From the NCBI RefSeq assembly GCF_000293805.1, contig NZ_AMBZ01000002.1, forward strand, positions 815,001 to 879,000: a stretch of DNA of 64,000 nucleotides, in the 5' to 3' direction. Positions 21,881-31,367 of this stretch are shown piece after piece. The first letter of the stretch is position 1, and every line of letters starts with the position of its first letter. The translations under genes and the position numbers were made by a program. The stretch comes from Paenibacillus alvei DSM 29 (GTDB lineage Bacteria > Bacillota > Bacilli > Paenibacillales > Paenibacillaceae). The notes beneath the pieces are model-generated. The model was not told where the DNA came from. It ran no database searches and was given only the letters and a program-made list of their open reading frames with translations.

Positions 21881-22639
21881 ATGTTGGCGAAGCGTGTAAT
21901 TCCTTGTCTGGATGTAAAGGATGGCCGTGTTGTAAAAGGAGTAAATTTTGTTCAATTGCGTGATGCTGGAGATCCGGTAGAACTGGCTGCTCTGTATGAT
22001 CGGGAAGGTGCGGATGAGCTGGTGTTCTTGGACATTTCCGCAACTGTCGAGGGCAGGGCGACGATGGTGGAGGTAGTACGTCAGACCGCAGGAGAGATCT
22101 CCATCCCCTTCACAGTAGGTGGCGGCATTTCCTCTGTCGAGGATATGATGCGCATGCTTCGTGCAGGTGCGGATAAGATTGGCATAAATACAGCGGCAGT
22201 CAAAAAGCCGAGTTTGATAGCAGATGGAGCTCGGCGATTCGGATCGCAATGTATCGTTGTTGCCATTGATGCTAAGTACAATAGAGCTTGGGGCGAGTGG
22301 GAAGTGTATATCGATGGTGGCCGTACACCGACTGGCTTGCGTACAGTCGCTTGGGCTCAAGAGGTAGAGCGGCTAGGAGCAGGAGAGCTGCTGTTAACGA
22401 GTATGGACGCGGATGGAACGAAGGATGGCTTCGATATTGCCTTGACGCGTGCGGTATCTGATGCGGTCGGCATTCCCGTTATCGCTTCAGGCGGTGCAGG
22501 CAGCGCGGGTGATTTTGTAGAGGCATTTACTGAAGGGCATGCAGATGCAGCGCTTGCGGCGTCAATTTTCCACTATAAAGAGGTGTCGATTTCGGGGGTG
22601 AAGGCATCGCTTCAGGCAGAGGGGGTACATGTACGATGA
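21881..22639 (+). CDS. hisF: Imidazole glycerol phosphate synthase cyclase subunit
   Basis: A 252-residue TIM-barrel cyclase that, with HisH, makes IGP and [21 protein letters not shown] holds catalytic Asp11, [11 protein letters not shown] and [11 protein letters not shown] are the phosphate loops, and [15 protein letters not shown] holds the second Asp. The last codons overlap the start of hisI by 4 nt (ATGA), which implies translational coupling. Confidence 0.97.
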   Translation: MLAKRVIPCLDVKDGRVVKGVNFVQLRDAGDPVELAALYDREGADELVFLDISATVEGRATMVEVVRQTAGEISIPFTVGGGISSVEDMMRMLRAGADKIGINTAAVKKPSLIADGARRFGSQCIVVAIDAKYNRAWGEWEVYIDGGRTPTGLRTVAWAQEVERLGAGELLLTSMDADGTKDGFDIALTRAVSDAVGIPVIASGGAGSAGDFVEAFTEGHADAALAASIFHYKEVSISGVKASLQAEGVHVR

Positions 22640-23346
22640 CTCAACAGGTAATGGCAGCTGGTGAACGCTTGGCAAATCTGATTCGTTGGAATGATTGTGG
22701 ACTTGTTCCGACTGTCGTGCAGGACTCAGAAACGAAGGATGTTCTAATGGTAGCGTATATGAATCGGGAATCCTTGCTTTTGTCGTGCAAGATGGGGGAA
22801 ACCATATTTTGGAGTCGTTCCCGTCAGGAACTGTGGCATAAGGGAGCAACATCAGGCAATACGCAGCAAATTGTATCCATGTCTGTGGATTGCGATCAGG
22901 ACACGCTTCTTGTTCAGGTGAGATCCAAAGGGCCGGCTTGCCATACCGGAAGCCGAACTTGCTTCGATAATGCTCAGAAGATAACTGCGGTACCAGAAGC
23001 AGATAAAATAGCGCCTGCAGGCGTTTCAGTATTATCAGCACTGGAGAACCTTCTCGCACAAAGGCAGCTTGAACGGCCAGAAGGATCATACACCACTTAT
23101 TTATTCGAGAAAGGCCTCGATAAAATATTGAAGAAGATTGGCGAGGAAGCAACGGAGGTTGTCATCGCAGCGAAGAGTGGGGACAAGACGGAAATGGTCG
23201 GTGAAATTGGTGACCTGCTGTTCCATGTGCTTGTGCTGCTCCGGGAGCGCGATATCGCGCTAGCAGATGTATTATCCGAATTAGAAATACGGCACAGTGG
23301 GCCAAGACGAGATACGTATAATGAGCAGGGGAAAGTAAAATCGTGA
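22636..23346 (+). CDS. hisI: Bifunctional PRA-CH / PRA-PH enzyme
   Basis: A 236-residue fusion carrying phosphoribosyl-AMP cyclohydrolase (about residues 15-130) and phosphoribosyl-ATP pyrophosphatase (about 138-232). The cyclohydrolase part shows [29 protein letters not shown] and CHTGSRTCF with metal-binding Cys and Asp; the pyrophosphatase part has the helical [15 protein letters not shown] and [13 protein letters not shown]. It performs steps 2 and 3 of the pathway. Start overlaps hisF. It ends the operon. Confidence 0.97.
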   Translation: MTQQVMAAGERLANLIRWNDCGLVPTVVQDSETKDVLMVAYMNRESLLLSCKMGETIFWSRSRQELWHKGATSGNTQQIVSMSVDCDQDTLLVQVRSKGPACHTGSRTCFDNAQKITAVPEADKIAPAGVSVLSALENLLAQRQLERPEGSYTTYLFEKGLDKILKKIGEEATEVVIAAKSGDKTEMVGEIGDLLFHVLVLLRERDIALADVLSELEIRHSGPRRDTYNEQGKVKS

Positions 23347-23751
23347 ATAACAGGCTGGATTTGGAATGGCGGGCGTTGTGATGTGTGTTCTGTGAAGAGC
23401 GCGCAGTGCAGTGTCTGCTTTTTGTTTGTGATCGAATCAATTCGGTTACTATCCATTATAAGGGTTTATTGATTGCCGGAAACAAAGATTTGAGTTATAA
23501 TAAGATAAGAATAATTATTAAATAAAAATAAACATCTGATTGCTGATGTCATTCAGATGTGCTCCTTCTTGTCCCTTCAGCCTTTGCGAGGTTGTGGGGC
23601 ATATGGCGGCTTAGACCTGCTATTGCGACGGAATGAAGGGATCAAAACGACTCCTTTTAAAGTCTTCGCGAAAGGGATGCGGGAAATGAGCTTCATTATG
23701 GTATACTGATGGGTATGTGTACAGTATATAGTGTCAGGAGGGGCCTTGGCG
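23347..23751. other. 405-nt spacer between hisI and the TPR gene
   Basis: Holds a good promoter candidate (TTGCCG at 23473 and TATAAT at 23496, 17-bp spacer) and, within the resulting leader, an inverted repeat ACATCTGA (23532) / TCAGATGT (23553) with a 13-nt loop. No clear T-tract follows the repeat. A weak hairpin with T5 near 23410-23430 may end the his transcript. Confidence 0.55.
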
Positions 23752-25563
23752 ATGGCAGAACAGAATAAGGTGGTTATGTTCCCAATGGACGCTGCTGCGT
23801 TCTCTGAACGTGCAGTACAATCGTTGGAACGGCTGCACTACGACAAGGCGTTGACATATTTTCGTAAGGCGGTGGAATTCGAACCGGACAACCCTATTTT
23901 GCATTGCAACTTAGCAGGAACTCTTGCAGAAGCGGGCCAGTTCGAAGAGTCAAACGATACATTGCACCACATCTTGCATAAACTCGATCCGAACATGAAC
24001 GAATGCTACTACTATATGGCGAATAACTTTGCATATATGGAACAGTTCGAACAGTCGGAGGCGATGCTGGAAACGTATTTGTCCCGAGATCTTACGGGGA
24101 TGTATGCGGAGGAAGCGGAAGAAATGCTCGAAATGATCCGTTTCGAGGCCAATAAGCAATCCTCATCACAGCACCGAGGTGGGCAGAATGTGAGGGCAGA
24201 ATCGTCAGCAGCGAAGCTGCCGTCAGCGCTGAGCGACGAAGAGATGGGAGTCTCCGAGCAGGCAGAGGATAACCATGCAGAAGCACGCTTGCTTCTGGAG
24301 GCGGGTCGATTCGTCGAGGCAGAGAAATTGTTGAAGCAGGTTGTAGAGTCAGATCCAGATTATTTGGCAGCACGGAACAACCTAGCGTTAGTTTATTATT
24401 ATATGGGGCAGTTCGATGAAGCTCGGAAGGCGCTTGATGCCGTGCTTGAGAGAGATCAGGGGAATTTGCACGCTCTGTGTAACCTCGCGATATTCGAACG
24501 CCACGCAGGCAATGAAGCTGTAGTCCAACAGCTGATTGCGATGATTAGCAAGGTTCAGCCCTTCTATCGGGAGCATCTGTTCAAGATTGCGACCACGATG
24601 GGGATGCTGGATGAACATGAACTTGCCTATCGGCATTTGCGGCGTTTAGTAGCGGGCAATATGCTGCGAGAAGCAAGCATTTATCATTATGCGGCCGTAG
24701 CGGCTTGCCGTTTAGGTCGATATGAGGAAGCGTCGCGCTGGTGGGCAGTATGCCGCAGACTCGATCCTGAATCAGGCATCGCAACTTACTATATGGAGCG
24801 ATTGCAGCAGCGTGATCAAGGCGACATTGATCCTATGCCAACCTACCATTATCGTTTGCCTTATGAGGAGGCAAGCCGTAGGGCTGCTGCTAAGGCTGCA
24901 TCCCAGGATAGCGGGCGCTCTGGAAGATCAAAGAGTGGTGGGAATTGGGAGCAGCAGTTGAAGAAAGATCCGCTAGTACGTGCTTCCTTGTTTTGGGCGC
25001 TGCGGTTTGGCGAACCAGATGTGAAGCTTCAAGCGCTGCAGGCAATGAGTATGCTTGGTGACGATGAGGCAAATGATGCGCTGTGCTCTATGCTGTTGGA
25101 TCCTGAACAGGATGCCTATTTGAAGCAGGTGGCAGTCTATGTTCTCCGTATGCACGGAGTGGAAGGGCCCATTGAAGTAGAGTGGAAGGGTGAGCACATC
25201 CAAGTTCACCACAATCATATTGCGAATCGTCTGCCGGTGTGGGAAGCGCAGTGGCAGCAGGTGCTTGATATATTGCGCGAGTCCATGAGGGAGCGTTATG
25301 ATCTGTTCCATATGCATGATGCAGAGACGCTCTGGGTGGAGTTTATTACGCGTCTATATCCCGATGAAGTACCTCGTATTGGCAAGGCGGCAAGCTGGGC
25401 AGCGGCAATTGAATTCATCATTGCGAAAATGCTGCGTCGAGAGATATCCTATCAGGTTGCAGCAGAGCAATATGGCGTATCAGCAGCTACGGTTGCCAAG
25501 CATGTGAAACGAATGGAAGACACATGTCAGGTAGAAGCTAAAATCAAGCAATCCTTTACATGA
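23752..25563 (+). CDS. TPR-repeat protein with C-terminal HTH-like segment
   Basis: A 603-residue soluble protein. Residues about 10-130 and 175-360 are tetratricopeptide repeats (e.g. ALTYFRKAVEFEPDNPILHC, AEKLLKQVVESDPDYLAARN, ARKALDAVLERDQGNLHALC). The C-terminal third is not repeat-like and ends with an HTH-like stretch EISYQVAAEQYGVSAATVAKHVKRM. In B. subtilis a TPR protein (YvcD) occupies the same site between hisI and trxB, so this is probably its counterpart; function unknown. Start ATG 23752 was chosen because AGGAGGGG precedes it; a GTG seven codons earlier overlaps that RBS. Confidence 0.85.
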   Translation: MAEQNKVVMFPMDAAAFSERAVQSLERLHYDKALTYFRKAVEFEPDNPILHCNLAGTLAEAGQFEESNDTLHHILHKLDPNMNECYYYMANNFAYMEQFEQSEAMLETYLSRDLTGMYAEEAEEMLEMIRFEANKQSSSQHRGGQNVRAESSAAKLPSALSDEEMGVSEQAEDNHAEARLLLEAGRFVEAEKLLKQVVESDPDYLAARNNLALVYYYMGQFDEARKALDAVLERDQGNLHALCNLAIFERHAGNEAVVQQLIAMISKVQPFYREHLFKIATTMGMLDEHELAYRHLRRLVAGNMLREASIYHYAAVAACRLGRYEEASRWWAVCRRLDPESGIATYYMERLQQRDQGDIDPMPTYHYRLPYEEASRRAAAKAASQDSGRSGRSKSGGNWEQQLKKDPLVRASLFWALRFGEPDVKLQALQAMSMLGDDEANDALCSMLLDPEQDAYLKQVAVYVLRMHGVEGPIEVEWKGEHIQVHHNHIANRLPVWEAQWQQVLDILRESMRERYDLFHMHDAETLWVEFITRLYPDEVPRIGKAASWAAAIEFIIAKMLRREISYQVAAEQYGVSAATVAKHVKRMEDTCQVEAKIKQSFT

Positions 25564-25602
25564 AGATAAAGTCAAAACTTGATCATAAGGGAGGCCAACC
25601 CC

Positions 25603-26568
25603 ATGGAGAACAAAGTATATAAATCAGTTGTTATCGGTACAGGACCAGCAGGATATACAGCAGCTATTTACTTGGCGCGTGCCAACATGAATCCGCTTGT
25701 GATCGAGGGCCCTCAACCAGGCGGGCAGTTAACGACAACTACAGAAGTTGAGAACTTCCCTGGATTTCCTGAAGGCATTCAGGGCCCTGAATTGATGGAC
25801 AATATGCGCAAGCAGGCTGAGCGCTTCGGCACAGAGTTCAAGACAGGTTGGGTAAACAGCGTTGATGTATCTAGCCGTCCCTTCAAGCTTCAAGTGGAAG
25901 GCGTAGGCGAAATTGTTACGGAAACGTTGATTGTCGCAACTGGCGCATCCGCAAAATACCTGAACATCCCAGGTGAACAAGAAAACTTGGGCAAAGGGGT
26001 TAGCGCATGTGCGACTTGCGACGGATTCTTCTTCCGAGGGAAGAAAATTATCGTTGTCGGGGGCGGAGACTCCGCAATGGAGGAAGCGAACTTCTTAACT
26101 CGCTTCGCATCCGAGCTTACATTGGTTCACCGTCGTGATGAGCTTCGCGCTTCGAAGATTATGCAAGATCGCGCGAAGAACAACGAGAAGATCAAATGGG
26201 GATTGAACCGTACTCCAATCGAGGTCATTTCCACAGGTATGGGTGTAACGGGCTTGAAGGTGAAGAATAACGAAACAGGCGAAGAAGAAGTTTTGGAGAC
26301 GGACGGCTTGTTCGTAGCCATCGGTCATAAGCCAAATACGGATTTCCTGAAGGGTCACATCGACTTGGATGAGCAAGGTTATGTCATCGTGAAGCCAGGT
26401 TCAACGGAAACGAGCGTTCCAGGTGTATTTGCCGCTGGCGACGTGCATGATACGAAGTACCGTCAGGCAATTACAGCAGCAGGCTCTGGCTGCCAAGCCG
26501 CTTTGGACTGTGAGAAATTCCTCGAAGGCCATATTACACAGGACTGGAGCCAGTCTTTGAATAAATAA
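25603..26568 (+). CDS. trxB: Thioredoxin-disulfide reductase
   Basis: A 321-residue low-molecular-weight flavoenzyme that reduces thioredoxin with NADPH. The FAD-binding VVIGTGPAGYTAAIYLARA lies at the N-terminus, the redox pair at CATC (Cys136 and Cys139), the NADPH motif IVVGGGDSAMEEA at about 155-167, and the second FAD segment GVFAAGDVHD near 280. The start was set at ATG 25603 after AAGGGAGGCCAACCCC. Same position relative to rapZ/yvcK as in B. subtilis. Followed by a terminator. Confidence 0.97.
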   Translation: MENKVYKSVVIGTGPAGYTAAIYLARANMNPLVIEGPQPGGQLTTTTEVENFPGFPEGIQGPELMDNMRKQAERFGTEFKTGWVNSVDVSSRPFKLQVEGVGEIVTETLIVATGASAKYLNIPGEQENLGKGVSACATCDGFFFRGKKIIVVGGGDSAMEEANFLTRFASELTLVHRRDELRASKIMQDRAKNNEKIKWGLNRTPIEVISTGMGVTGLKVKNNETGEEEVLETDGLFVAIGHKPNTDFLKGHIDLDEQGYVIVKPGSTETSVPGVFAAGDVHDTKYRQAITAAGSGCQAALDCEKFLEGHITQDWSQSLNK

Positions 26569-26677
26569 TGTGCTGACCTCCAGTTAAGCACGTCTTCGAT
26601 AGGAATAAAACACTGGAAAATGAAGGTGTAGTGCTGTTGGAGATATAGCTGGAAGTGTACTCACTTTTCGGAAAGTT

Positions 26678-26704
26678 GGGAGCCTGCGGGCTCCCTCTTT
26701 TCTT
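26678..26704 (+). terminator. Terminator after trxB
   Basis: GGGAGCC-TGC-GGGCTCCC hairpin followed by TCTTTTCTTT. Confidence 0.88.
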
Positions 26705-26786
26705 TCGAATAATCGGGCAGATATTTATGCGGAACAGAGGAGAAACGAGCCTGCGGGCGAGCATTGGATCGTATGGATCAATTGGG

Positions 26787-26829
26787 TTGTCAGAAGGAGT
26801 GGTAAGCACTTCTGGCGCGGCCTGACAAC
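26787..26829. repeat. Inverted repeat upstream of glucokinase gene
   Basis: GTTGTCAG at 26787 pairs with CTGACAAC at 26822, with an inner AGAAG/CTTCT pairing. GTTTTAC follows. It could be a second terminator or an operator; it ends 23 bp before the -35 box of the promoter at 26853. Confidence 0.6.
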
Positions 26830-26852
26830 GTTTTACTAGAGGTTCCGTTCTC

Positions 26853-26881
26853 TTGACCTGACTAGTGGGTTCGCGTATAGT
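26853..26881 (+). promoter_or_regulatory. Promoter of the glcK-rapZ-yvcK-whiA unit
   Basis: TTGACC at 26853-26858 and TATAGT at 26876-26881 have a 17-bp spacer. The expected start near 26888 leaves a 45-nt leader to the ATG. Confidence 0.75.
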
Positions 26882-26932
26882 GGGTACTGAAAGTACCATA
26901 ATTCGATTACGTATATAAAAGGTGGATGACGC

Positions 26933-27883
26933 ATGTCTGAGCAGATCTACGTGGGTGTCGATTTGGGCGGTACGGCCATTAAAGTTGGAATCTGTGATGC
27001 AGAAGGCAAGCTTTTGCATACATTTGAGGGTCCAACTGAAGTAGCTAAGGGTCCGGATACTGTCATGGATAATATCGAAAAATATGTTCGTCTCATCGTG
27101 GAACAATCTCCTTACGATTGGAGCCAAGTGGCTGGTGTTGGCGCGGGAGTCGCAGGATTTACGAATGTAAAGGAAGGCATTATTATTTTGGCGCCCAACG
27201 TAGGATTCAAGGATGTGCCGATCCGTTCCATATTGGAAGAACGTCTAGGCAAGCCAGTTAAAATTGACAATGATGCAAATGTTGCCGCACTTGGCGAGGT
27301 GTGGAGCGGCGCAGGCAAGGGTATTGACCACTGTGTTTGCTACACGCTAGGAACGGGTGTCGGCGGAGGCATCATTATTAATGGAAGAATTGTACAAGGA
27401 TTCTCAGGTCTTGCAGGAGAGCTTGGCCATATGGCGGTTATCCCGGATCTGGAGGCTATCCAATGCGGCTGCGGCAAGATGGGCTGCTTGGAAACAGTAT
27501 CTTCTGCTACTGGTATCATTCGTATGGCCAATGATGCAGTTGAACGTGGGGATCGTACTTCCTTATCCCTTGTAGAGAGTATCACAGCAAAGGATGTATT
27601 TGACGCTGCGAAGGCAGGGGACGAGGTCGCAGTTCGCATCGTATCCCGTGCAGCTTATTACTTAGGTAAAGCAATGGCTGCTGTAGCAGTGACGCTGAAT
27701 CCAGAGCGTTTCATAATTGGTGGAGGCGTATCGAAGGCAGGGGAATTCCTGTTTGAGCAGATTCGTGAAACATTCATGAAATTAACACCTGACCCGGTTA
27801 CGCGCGGCGTATCCATCGTGCCAGCAGAGCTAGGCAATGATGCCGGTATGATCGGTGCGGCAGGCTTGTTCTTGCGTTCGTAG
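26933..27883 (+). CDS. glcK: ROK-family glucokinase
   Basis: A 316-residue kinase that makes glucose-6-phosphate from glucose and ATP. The phosphate-binding GVDLGGTAIKVGICD is at the N-terminus, the substrate/catalytic segment IDNDANVAALGEVW near residue 105, GTGVGGGIIINGRI near 140, and the ROK zinc motif CGCGKMGCLE near 181. Start ATG follows AAAGGTGGATGACGC. It sits between trxB and rapZ, where B. subtilis has the Nudix gene yvcI, and begins an operon with rapZ (31-nt gap). Confidence 0.96.
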   Translation: MSEQIYVGVDLGGTAIKVGICDAEGKLLHTFEGPTEVAKGPDTVMDNIEKYVRLIVEQSPYDWSQVAGVGAGVAGFTNVKEGIIILAPNVGFKDVPIRSILEERLGKPVKIDNDANVAALGEVWSGAGKGIDHCVCYTLGTGVGGGIIINGRIVQGFSGLAGELGHMAVIPDLEAIQCGCGKMGCLETVSSATGIIRMANDAVERGDRTSLSLVESITAKDVFDAAKAGDEVAVRIVSRAAYYLGKAMAAVAVTLNPERFIIGGGVSKAGEFLFEQIRETFMKLTPDPVTRGVSIVPAELGNDAGMIGAAGLFLRS

Positions 27884-27913
27884 CCGAATCTTGTAAGGAG
27901 GAGAGGACGAACG

Positions 27914-28810
27914 ATGATGGAATCATCAGAGATGACAGCTTTAGCGAAGCTGGTTATCATTACGGGAATGTCTGGTGCTGGGAAGACAATTGCGGTTCAA
28001 AGCTTGGAGGATATCGGATTTTTCTGCGTGGATAATTTGCCACCAGTACTTATACCGAAGTTTGCTGAACTCATCGAGCAGTCCAAGGGCAAGATCGGCA
28101 AGGTAGCCCTTGTCATTGATTTGCGCGGAAGGGAATTTTTCACGGCTTTATCGGAATCGATTAATTATATTCGTGATCACTTTACCATTCATTGTGAAAT
28201 ATTGTTCTTGGATGCAACGGATTCTGTTCTCGTTCGCCGTTATAAGGAGAGCCGTCGTCGTCATCCTCTCAATCCAGGCGGCATGCCGCTTGAGGGAATT
28301 AAGCAGGAACGCACTCTGCTGGAAGATTTGAAGGGTTGGGCGACACAAGTCATTGATACGAGCAATTTGAAGCCCGTGCAGCTGAAGGAACGAATTGCGG
28401 CTAGATTCACGCACGCCGATCAGAACGTGATGTCGGTGAATGTGACATCGTTCGGCTTTAAATATGGCGTGCCAATTGACGCGGATCTTATTTTTGACGT
28501 ACGCTTTTTGCCAAATCCGCATTATGTGGAGCAACTTCGCCCGAGAACTGGACAGGATATTGAAGTATACGATTATGTCATGAAATGGCCTGAAACACAG
28601 GCCTTCCTTACTAAATTGCTTGATTTGCTGAACTTTCTCATGCCGCAGTATCGCAAGGAAGGGAAAGGTCAGGTCATCATCGGCATCGGATGCACAGGCG
28701 GCAAGCACCGATCAGTGGCTATTGCAGAATATTTAGGTCGTACAATTGGTGCGAGTGACACGGAGGTTGTTCGTGTCAGTCACCGTGATGCTGAGAGAGA
28801 TCGGCATTAG
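27914..28810 (+). CDS. rapZ: RNase adapter / nucleotide-binding protein RapZ (YvcJ)
   Basis: A 298-residue P-loop protein with Walker [11 protein letters not shown] at about residues 18-27, Walker B-like [12 protein letters not shown] and the C-terminal [19 protein letters not shown] that binds small molecules in RapZ. In E. coli it guides RNase E to GlmZ; in Bacillus (YvcJ) it affects competence, and the RNA role is unproven. Start ATG ATG at 27914 or 27917 after AAGGAGGAGAGG. It precedes yvcK by 12 nt. Confidence 0.95.
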   Translation: MMESSEMTALAKLVIITGMSGAGKTIAVQSLEDIGFFCVDNLPPVLIPKFAELIEQSKGKIGKVALVIDLRGREFFTALSESINYIRDHFTIHCEILFLDATDSVLVRRYKESRRRHPLNPGGMPLEGIKQERTLLEDLKGWATQVIDTSNLKPVQLKERIAARFTHADQNVMSVNVTSFGFKYGVPIDADLIFDVRFLPNPHYVEQLRPRTGQDIEVYDYVMKWPETQAFLTKLLDLLNFLMPQYRKEGKGQVIIGIGCTGGKHRSVAIAEYLGRTIGASDTEVVRVSHRDAERDRH

Positions 28811-28822
28811 TGGAGGGGCGTT

Positions 28823-29809
28823 ATGACATGTAAAGATGAAGAGCGAGTTCACCCGCGTATTGTGGTTATGGGCGGCGGCACAGGGCTGTCGGTCATGTTG
28901 CGTGGGTTGAAGGAAAAGCCGCTCGATATTACCGCAATCGTTACCGTGGCGGATGATGGAGGCAGCTCCGGCATATTGCGCAGCGAGCTGCAAATGCCCC
29001 CGCCAGGAGATATACGCAGTGTGCTGACAGCGTTGGCAGATGTGGAGCCCTCGCTGTCAGAGATGTTGAAATACCGCTTCAAGAATGGGTCTGGATTGGC
29101 AGGACATAGTTTGGGTAACTTGATCCTAGCAGCAATGACTGACATTACCGGCGACTTTGTGGCAGGTATACGGGAATTAAGCCGCGTACTTGCGGTTCGA
29201 GGCCGCGTGCTGCCAGCAGCGAATCAGGCAGTTGTCCTTAAGGCAGAGATGGAAGATGGGTCGATTGTATCCGGTGAATCTTCCATTCCTCAAGCGGGGC
29301 AGCGTATTAAACGTGTTTTTTTAGAACCGGAACAGGTGGATGCGTTGCCTGAGGCCGTGGAGGCGCTCCGTCAGGCGGATGCAATTTTGATCGGCCCAGG
29401 CAGTCTTTATACCAGCATTATCCCAACACTGCTCGTACCAAAGCTGGCCCAGGCGGTGTTAGAATCTAATGCGGTGAAAATATTTGTATGTAATGTGATG
29501 ACCCAACCGGGAGAAACGGATAATTATTCGGTCGGTGATCATTTAGAGGCTGTACAGTTGCATGTCGGCAGTCAGCTGTTCGATTATGTGATCGTGAATA
29601 ACGGTGAAATCCCGCCTCAAGTTCAGGATAAATATGCCGAGCAGGGCGCGAAGGCCGTACATTTAGATATGGAAGAAGTGACGAAGCGCGGCTATCAAGT
29701 AATTGCAGATTCTTTAGTGCTGTTCCGCACCTATCTGCGACATGACGCAGATAAGCTTAGTCATCATATTTATCAGCTTGTGGAAAATTGGATGATACGA
29801 AAGAGGTGA
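28823..29809 (+). CDS. yvcK: Gluconeogenesis factor YvcK (CofD-like)
   Basis: A 328-residue CofD-superfamily protein that binds UDP-sugars and is needed for growth on gluconeogenic carbon and for cell-wall homeostasis in Bacillus. N-terminal [45 protein letters not shown] and [13 protein letters not shown] are family hallmarks, as is [18 protein letters not shown]. Length is typical. Its 3' end lies only 6 nt before the canonical whiA ATG, so the two are translationally linked. Confidence 0.95.
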   Translation: MTCKDEERVHPRIVVMGGGTGLSVMLRGLKEKPLDITAIVTVADDGGSSGILRSELQMPPPGDIRSVLTALADVEPSLSEMLKYRFKNGSGLAGHSLGNLILAAMTDITGDFVAGIRELSRVLAVRGRVLPAANQAVVLKAEMEDGSIVSGESSIPQAGQRIKRVFLEPEQVDALPEAVEALRQADAILIGPGSLYTSIIPTLLVPKLAQAVLESNAVKIFVCNVMTQPGETDNYSVGDHLEAVQLHVGSQLFDYVIVNNGEIPPQVQDKYAEQGAKAVHLDMEEVTKRGYQVIADSLVLFRTYLRHDADKLSHHIYQLVENWMIRKR

Positions 29810-29815
29810 GCCGCA

Positions 29816-30747
29816 ATGTCTTTTGCAGCACAGACAAAAAAGAATTAACGATGATCGAATCCGAGTCGTGCTGTGAGAAGGCGGAACTGTCTGCATTAAT
29901 GCGCATGAACGGTTCTGTGCAGCTCTCGTCCAACCGCAAGGTAATATTGGACATTTCTACAGAGAATGCTGCGATCGCCCGCCGCATTTATACACTTGTC
30001 AAAACGTATTTTCAAGTTCATACAGAGCTGCTTGTCCGCAAAAAGATGCGCCTGAAAAAGAACAACGTGTACATTGTACGCATTCCGACGCGTGTGCAGG
30101 AGATTTTACGTGATTTGCACATTGTATCGGAAGGTTTTTTATTCACGGACGGCATAAATGAGCAAATCGTTGAAAATAACTGCTGCAAACGTGCGTATTT
30201 GCGTGGGGCGTTCATGGCAGGTGGATCGGTGAATAATCCAGAGGGATCATCATATCACTTGGAAATATCCTCGATGTACGAGGAGCATTGCCGCGCATTG
30301 GTTGAATTAGCGAATGAGTTCCAACTGAATACCCGATTCATTGAACGTAAAAAAGGCTTTGTCCTGTACATTAAAGAGGGCGAGAAAATCATCGAATTCC
30401 TCAATATCATTGGTGCCCACCAAGCACTGTTCAAGTTTGAGGATGTCCGTATTATGCGGGATATGCGCAACTCAGTGAATCGGATCGTCAATTGCGAAAC
30501 GGCTAACCTGAATAAGACGATTGGTGCAGCCGTTCGTCAAATCGAGAATATTCGTTATCTGGAGAGGCATCTTGGATTAGAGAAACTACCGGATAAGCTA
30601 AGGGAAGTAGCGGAGGTCAGATTGGCACACCCGGATATTAACCTGAAGGAAGTAGGCGAGCTTCTGAGTGGTAAAGTAAGTAAATCTGGTGTCAATCATC
30701 GACTGCGCAAGATAGATGAGATGGCTGAACGATTGCGCAACGGATAG
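29816..30747 (+). CDS. whiA: WhiA DNA-binding regulator; needs a -1 frameshift at codon 8-9
   Basis: WhiA combines a LAGLIDADG-like N-terminal domain with a C-terminal HTH and, in Gram-positives, affects chromosome segregation and division. The start ATG 29816 has a proper RBS (AAGAGGTGAG) and reads MSFAAQTKK, the conserved family N-terminus, but then hits AAT TAA. The rest ([19 protein letters not shown] onward, HTH near [20 protein letters not shown]) lies in the -1 frame. The switch point is the heptamer A AAA AAG at 29836-29842; a -1 slip, or one extra A, joins the parts exactly into a 310-residue WhiA. An alternative start at ATG 29788 inside yvcK stays open in the downstream frame but has no clear RBS and a non-family N-terminus. 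Real frameshift, mutation and homopolymer error cannot be separated from sequence alone. Confidence 0.88.
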
Positions 30748-30780
30748 CGAGATAAACTTTATTCCTCGCTTGAAATCGTT

Positions 30781-30786
30781 TATAAT
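30781..30786 (+). promoter_or_regulatory. Candidate -10 box upstream of HPr-family gene
   Basis: A perfect TATAAT 80 nt before the ATG; no good -35 at 17 bp, so the call is weak. Confidence 0.4.
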
Positions 30787-30866
30787 GCTAATATGTGATG
30801 AAATAGAGCAAATTAGCGTAAATTTGAGTAATGTAAACTACATGGAATATAGGGGGTATGATTCGC

Positions 30867-31133
30867 ATGGCTCAACAACCAATTGTCGTACGTTTGAAGA
30901 CTGGACTGCACGCAAGACCTGCAGCCTTGTTCGTTCAAGAAGCGAATAAATATTCTTCGGATATCTTCGTTGAAAAAGAAGATAAGAAAGTTAATGCTAA
31001 GAGCATCATGGGTATTATGAGTCTCGCAATCAGCACCGGCACGTCGATTACCATTACTGCGGATGGCGCGGACGCCGATCAGGCTGTAAGCGCTTTAGTC
31101 GGGCTTGTAAGCAAAGAAGAATTGGACAGCTAA
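30867..31133 (+). CDS. HPr-family phosphocarrier at the crh locus, with His15 and Ser46
   Basis: An 88-residue HPr-fold protein. It sits directly after whiA, where B. subtilis encodes Crh, and its sequence is Crh-like (VRLKTGLHARPAALFVQEAN). However, residue 15 is His (LHARPA), the PEP:PTS phosphorylation site that Crh has lost to Gln, and Ser46 (NAKSIMGIMSL) is the HprK target. It may therefore serve both sugar transport and CcpA signalling. Start ATG 30867 follows AGGGGGT at good spacing; an ATG three codons earlier is too close to that RBS. A terminator follows. HprK at 9545 is the expected kinase. Confidence 0.94.
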   Translation: MAQQPIVVRLKTGLHARPAALFVQEANKYSSDIFVEKEDKKVNAKSIMGIMSLAISTGTSITITADGADADQAVSALVGLVSKEELDS

Positions 31134-31197
31134 ATCAATAGCTGATGAATTGTCCATTCCATTGTGGAAGCAGCGGAGCTGTGACTGATACTAAGAG

Positions 31198-31220
31198 AAG
31201 AGCCGTTCAGGCTCTTTTTT
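31198..31220 (+). terminator. Terminator after the HPr-family gene
   Basis: AAGAGCC-GTTCA-GGCTCTT hairpin followed by T; strong and compact. Confidence 0.92.
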
Positions 31221-31367
31221 ATTGTGAAAGATTGAGCGGTTATCATATATATTGAAAAATATCATTCCAAAGTTTCATGCTGATTTGCAACAATATTTAC
31301 CTTGGCAACGTTTAGAAGGCAAGAAGCAAGTCAATCTTACATTCTATAACGCGATGGAGGAATGGTT

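Noticed and set aside
29788-29851. Non-frameshifted whiA start at ATG 29788 within yvcK
   Set aside because: It has no convincing RBS and gives a non-conserved N-terminus, while the ATG at 29816 has a good RBS and the exact family N-terminus; kept only as an alternative.
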